Assembly (NCBI RefSeq): GCF_013371085.1
Contig: NZ_JABWCV010000001.1
Coordinates: 62,001 to 126,000 of the forward strand
From: Vreelandella maris
GTDB taxonomy: Bacteria; Pseudomonadota; Gammaproteobacteria; Pseudomonadales; Halomonadaceae
DNA: 64,000 nt
Reading direction: 5' to 3'
Part shown: positions 62,444 to 64,000 of the stretch, in pieces
Layout: every line of letters begins with the position of its first letter
Position numbering within the stretch: position 1 is the stretch's first letter
Translations under genes and position numbers: made by a program
The notes under the pieces: model-generated
The model's input: the letters and a program-made list of their open reading frames with translations, nothing else
Told to the model about the DNA's origin: nothing
Databases searched by the model: none

Positions 62444-62479
62444 AAATGGCCCGCGTCCTACAAAGGACGCGGGCCATTT
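62444..62479. terminator. Bidirectional terminator between adh and lnt
   Basis: 16-bp perfect stem AAATGGCCCGCGTCCT / AGGACGCGGGCCATTT with loop ACAA; the A and T ends serve both convergent genes. Confidence 0.85.
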
Positions 62480-62498
62480 TGCTACGGGCGAGTACTAT

Positions 62499-62529
62499 GT
62501 ATCAGCTTTTTTACGTATCAGCTTTTTAC
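62499..62529. repeat. Short tandem duplication at the lnt stop codon
   Basis: GTATCAGCTTTTTTAC followed at once by GTATCAGCTTTTTAC. The lnt stop (TGA on the minus strand, 62518-62520) lies in the second copy, so its last codons are repeated just beyond the gene. Confidence 0.8.
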
Positions 62530-63999
62530 GTCACGTTTGCTGCGTGCGGCAACAACGGCGGGTAAAAGCAACAAGCCTGCTAGCAGCCAAGCGGGCCAAC
62601 TGCCTGTGCGGGTAAACGGTGTCAAACCTTCCATGGCGTAGAACTCACCGGTTATCAGTGTGGTTTCGAACTGCGGGGCGCGCTCCACGATATGGCCTTC
62701 GGGGTCGATAATCGCCGTAATACCGTTGCTGGTAGCGCGGACCACATAGCGGCCATTCTCTAGCGCTCGCAGACGAGCCATCTGCAAATGCTGGTGGGGG
62801 CCGATTGAGGCACCAAACCAAGTGTCGTTGGAGACCGTCATTATCACACCGCTGTCTTGGGCGCGGCGGGCGACCAGCTGTGGGTAAATAATCTCATAGC
62901 AGATCGCATTGCCGATATTTATCCCCGCGGCCTGCATGGGTGTTTGCTCGTGCTCGCCTTTGATAAAGGTCGACATTGGAAGGTCAAAGAAATCGATCGC
63001 CCCGCGGAGTACGCTTTCCAGCGGCAAGTACTCACCAAAAGGCACTAAGTGCTCTTTCTGGTAGCTGCCTTCTACGTCGCCTACGCCAATCACGCTATTG
63101 AAATATCGCTCCTGTTCGTCGCGCTGCACGATGCCGGTGAGTAGGGCGACATCGGGCGGCAGGTTCGCTTGCACCCGTTCCAGCACCGGTCGGGCCTGGG
63201 TCTCCATCATTGGCAGGGCGGTTTCTGGCCAGATGATCAGGTCAACGTCGTCGGCAACTTCGCGAGTCAGTTCGCTGTAGGTGTTAGCGGCCTCCCGTTG
63301 CCCTTCAGGGGTCCACTTCAATAGCTGCGGCAGATTACCTTGTAACAGGGCGACACGGGTGGGCTCGTCTGCTGGCGTGGTCCACTGCTGAGGCAATGCC
63401 AGCGGGACTAGCCAAATAGCTGCCAGTGGCGCGAGTGCCCACCACCGACGGCGCAGCAGTAGTTCAGCACCAAGCGCACCGCTAAGTGCTACTAATAGAG
63501 AAAGCAGGTAGACGCCCCCAACGGGCGCCCAGGCGGCTAGTGGTGAATCGACATAGCCAGAGCCCAGCAGCAGCCAGGGAAAGCCGGTAAACAGGTAGGT
63601 ACGTAGCACCTCGCCCAATACCCAGGCGCCCGCAAAGCTGATAAACGCGAGCCGAGCGGATGTGAAGCGGCGATAGAGCCAGAAGGTGCCGGCAAAAAAC
63701 AGCGCCAAAATCGTCACGAACAGCACAGTTAGGAAAACGGCCAGTGGTACACCGGTATAGCCATAATCGTGAATAGAGACATACACCCACGAAGTGCCGC
63801 TGGCGAAGAGCGCCACGCCATATAGCCACCCCTTTAGAGCCGCCTGGGCGGGGGTTAACGTGTGCAGGCCCGTGTAAAGTAAACCAATCGCCACCGGGCC
63901 AAGCCACCACAGTTCAAACGGTGAGGCCGTTAGGGTGGTGAATCCACCAGCAACCAGGGCGGCAAGCAGCTGTAACAAAAACGCGGGGGGGAAACCCAT
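62518..63999 (-). CDS. lnt: Apolipoprotein N-acyltransferase, possibly reaching the window edge
   Basis: Inner-membrane enzyme adding the third acyl chain to the N-terminal Cys of lipoproteins. 493 residues: six N-terminal helices, a nitrilase-like periplasmic domain and one C-terminal helix. The Glu-Lys-Cys triad is visible in IIWPETALPMM, SYQKEHLVPFGEYLPLE and GNAICYEIIYPQL. The ATG at 63997-63999 gives a nearly complete first helix, but the true start may lie past the window, so treat the 5' end as unproven. In related genomes lnt follows a CorC-like gene, which would be outside. Confidence 0.93.
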   Translation of the reverse strand: MGFPPAFLLQLLAALVAGGFTTLTASPFELWWLGPVAIGLLYTGLHTLTPAQAALKGWLYGVALFASGTSWVYVSIHDYGYTGVPLAVFLTVLFVTILALFFAGTFWLYRRFTSARLAFISFAGAWVLGEVLRTYLFTGFPWLLLGSGYVDSPLAAWAPVGGVYLLSLLVALSGALGAELLLRRRWWALAPLAAIWLVPLALPQQWTTPADEPTRVALLQGNLPQLLKWTPEGQREAANTYSELTREVADDVDLIIWPETALPMMETQARPVLERVQANLPPDVALLTGIVQRDEQERYFNSVIGVGDVEGSYQKEHLVPFGEYLPLESVLRGAIDFFDLPMSTFIKGEHEQTPMQAAGINIGNAICYEIIYPQLVARRAQDSGVIMTVSNDTWFGASIGPHQHLQMARLRALENGRYVVRATSNGITAIIDPEGHIVERAPQFETTLITGEFYAMEGLTPFTRTGSWPAWLLAGLLLLPAVVAARSKRDVKS

Positions 64000-64000
64000 A

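Noticed and set aside
1-64000. Prophage, insertion sequence, CRISPR array, toxin-antitoxin or defence island
   Set aside because: No transposase, integrase, phage structural gene, regular spaced repeat or known defence gene was found on either strand.

Overview
The window looks like chromosomal DNA of a moderately GC-rich gammaproteobacterium. The gene set (two-gene arginine N-succinyltransferase, the gammaproteobacterial DUF3581 and DUF3820 families, TAXI-TRAP and sodium-solute symporters, a PAS/GGDEF signalling protein) best fits Halomonadaceae (Halomonas or relatives). That is an inference from gene content, not from a marker gene. I find no rRNA, tRNA, CRISPR array, prophage or intact insertion sequence. 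The genome here is dense: about 55 protein genes, short spacers, many 4-bp start/stop overlaps.

Layout. 1-5.9 kb: arginine succinyltransferase (AST) catabolic operon astC-astA(two subunits)-astD-astB, closed by a strong terminator; astE is not present. 6-8 kb: a GNAT, and an EamA exporter divergent from a MarR regulator with two near-identical operators between them. 8-13 kb: PhzF-type isomerase, BluB (lower ligand of B12), a DUF3311/sodium symporter pair, DUF2252. 13-21 kb: a membrane diguanylate cyclase, an NfeD/SPFH pair, a TRIC-type channel, a 985-residue AsmA-like protein, DUF3581. 21.4-32.2 kb: the most unusual locus, two versions of a transglutaminase / circularly permuted ATP-grasp / alpha-E system plus DUF2126 and a zincin-like metallopeptidase. 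It was probably built for making or removing an unknown peptide-like or amide product.

32-43 kb: mmsA behind a promoter covered by an 18-bp perfect palindrome, an AhpD-like peroxidase-related protein, a TPP riboswitch controlling a sodium-solute symporter (predicted thiamine or precursor uptake), a GAF-PAS-GGDEF cyclase, CorA, NnrU, a quinone-oxidoreductase-like dehydrogenase translationally coupled to an atypical proline-racemase-family protein, DUF1289 and ArfB. 43.5-52.4 kb: a probable carboxylate catabolic locus: D-2-hydroxyacid dehydrogenase, fused TAXI-TRAP permease, TAXI binding protein, LysR, GntR (FCD), an aconitase-superfamily enzyme with an altered Fe-S ligand, and a flavin-reductase-like protein. 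Similar TTG-N4-CAA repeats lie in front of both halves.

52.6-64 kb: an orphan LivK-like binding protein followed by a chemoreceptor (likely a sensing pair), DJ-1/PfpI, a ribbon-helix-helix protein, DUF1499, DUF3820, LysR/VOC and AraC/alcohol dehydrogenase divergent pairs, and lnt running to the window edge.

Best candidates for something new: the 21-32 kb amidoligase-like locus, whose fused ATP-grasp paralog has lost about 60 residues including the Lys/Gly-rich nucleotide-binding segment; the Ser/Thr variant of the proline racemase family; the aconitase-like enzyme with SSGN in place of SCTN; a roughly 155-bp inverted-repeat element flanked by 8-bp direct repeats; and a 15-bp five-unit tandem repeat that encodes the tail of one gene and overlaps the end of the next.
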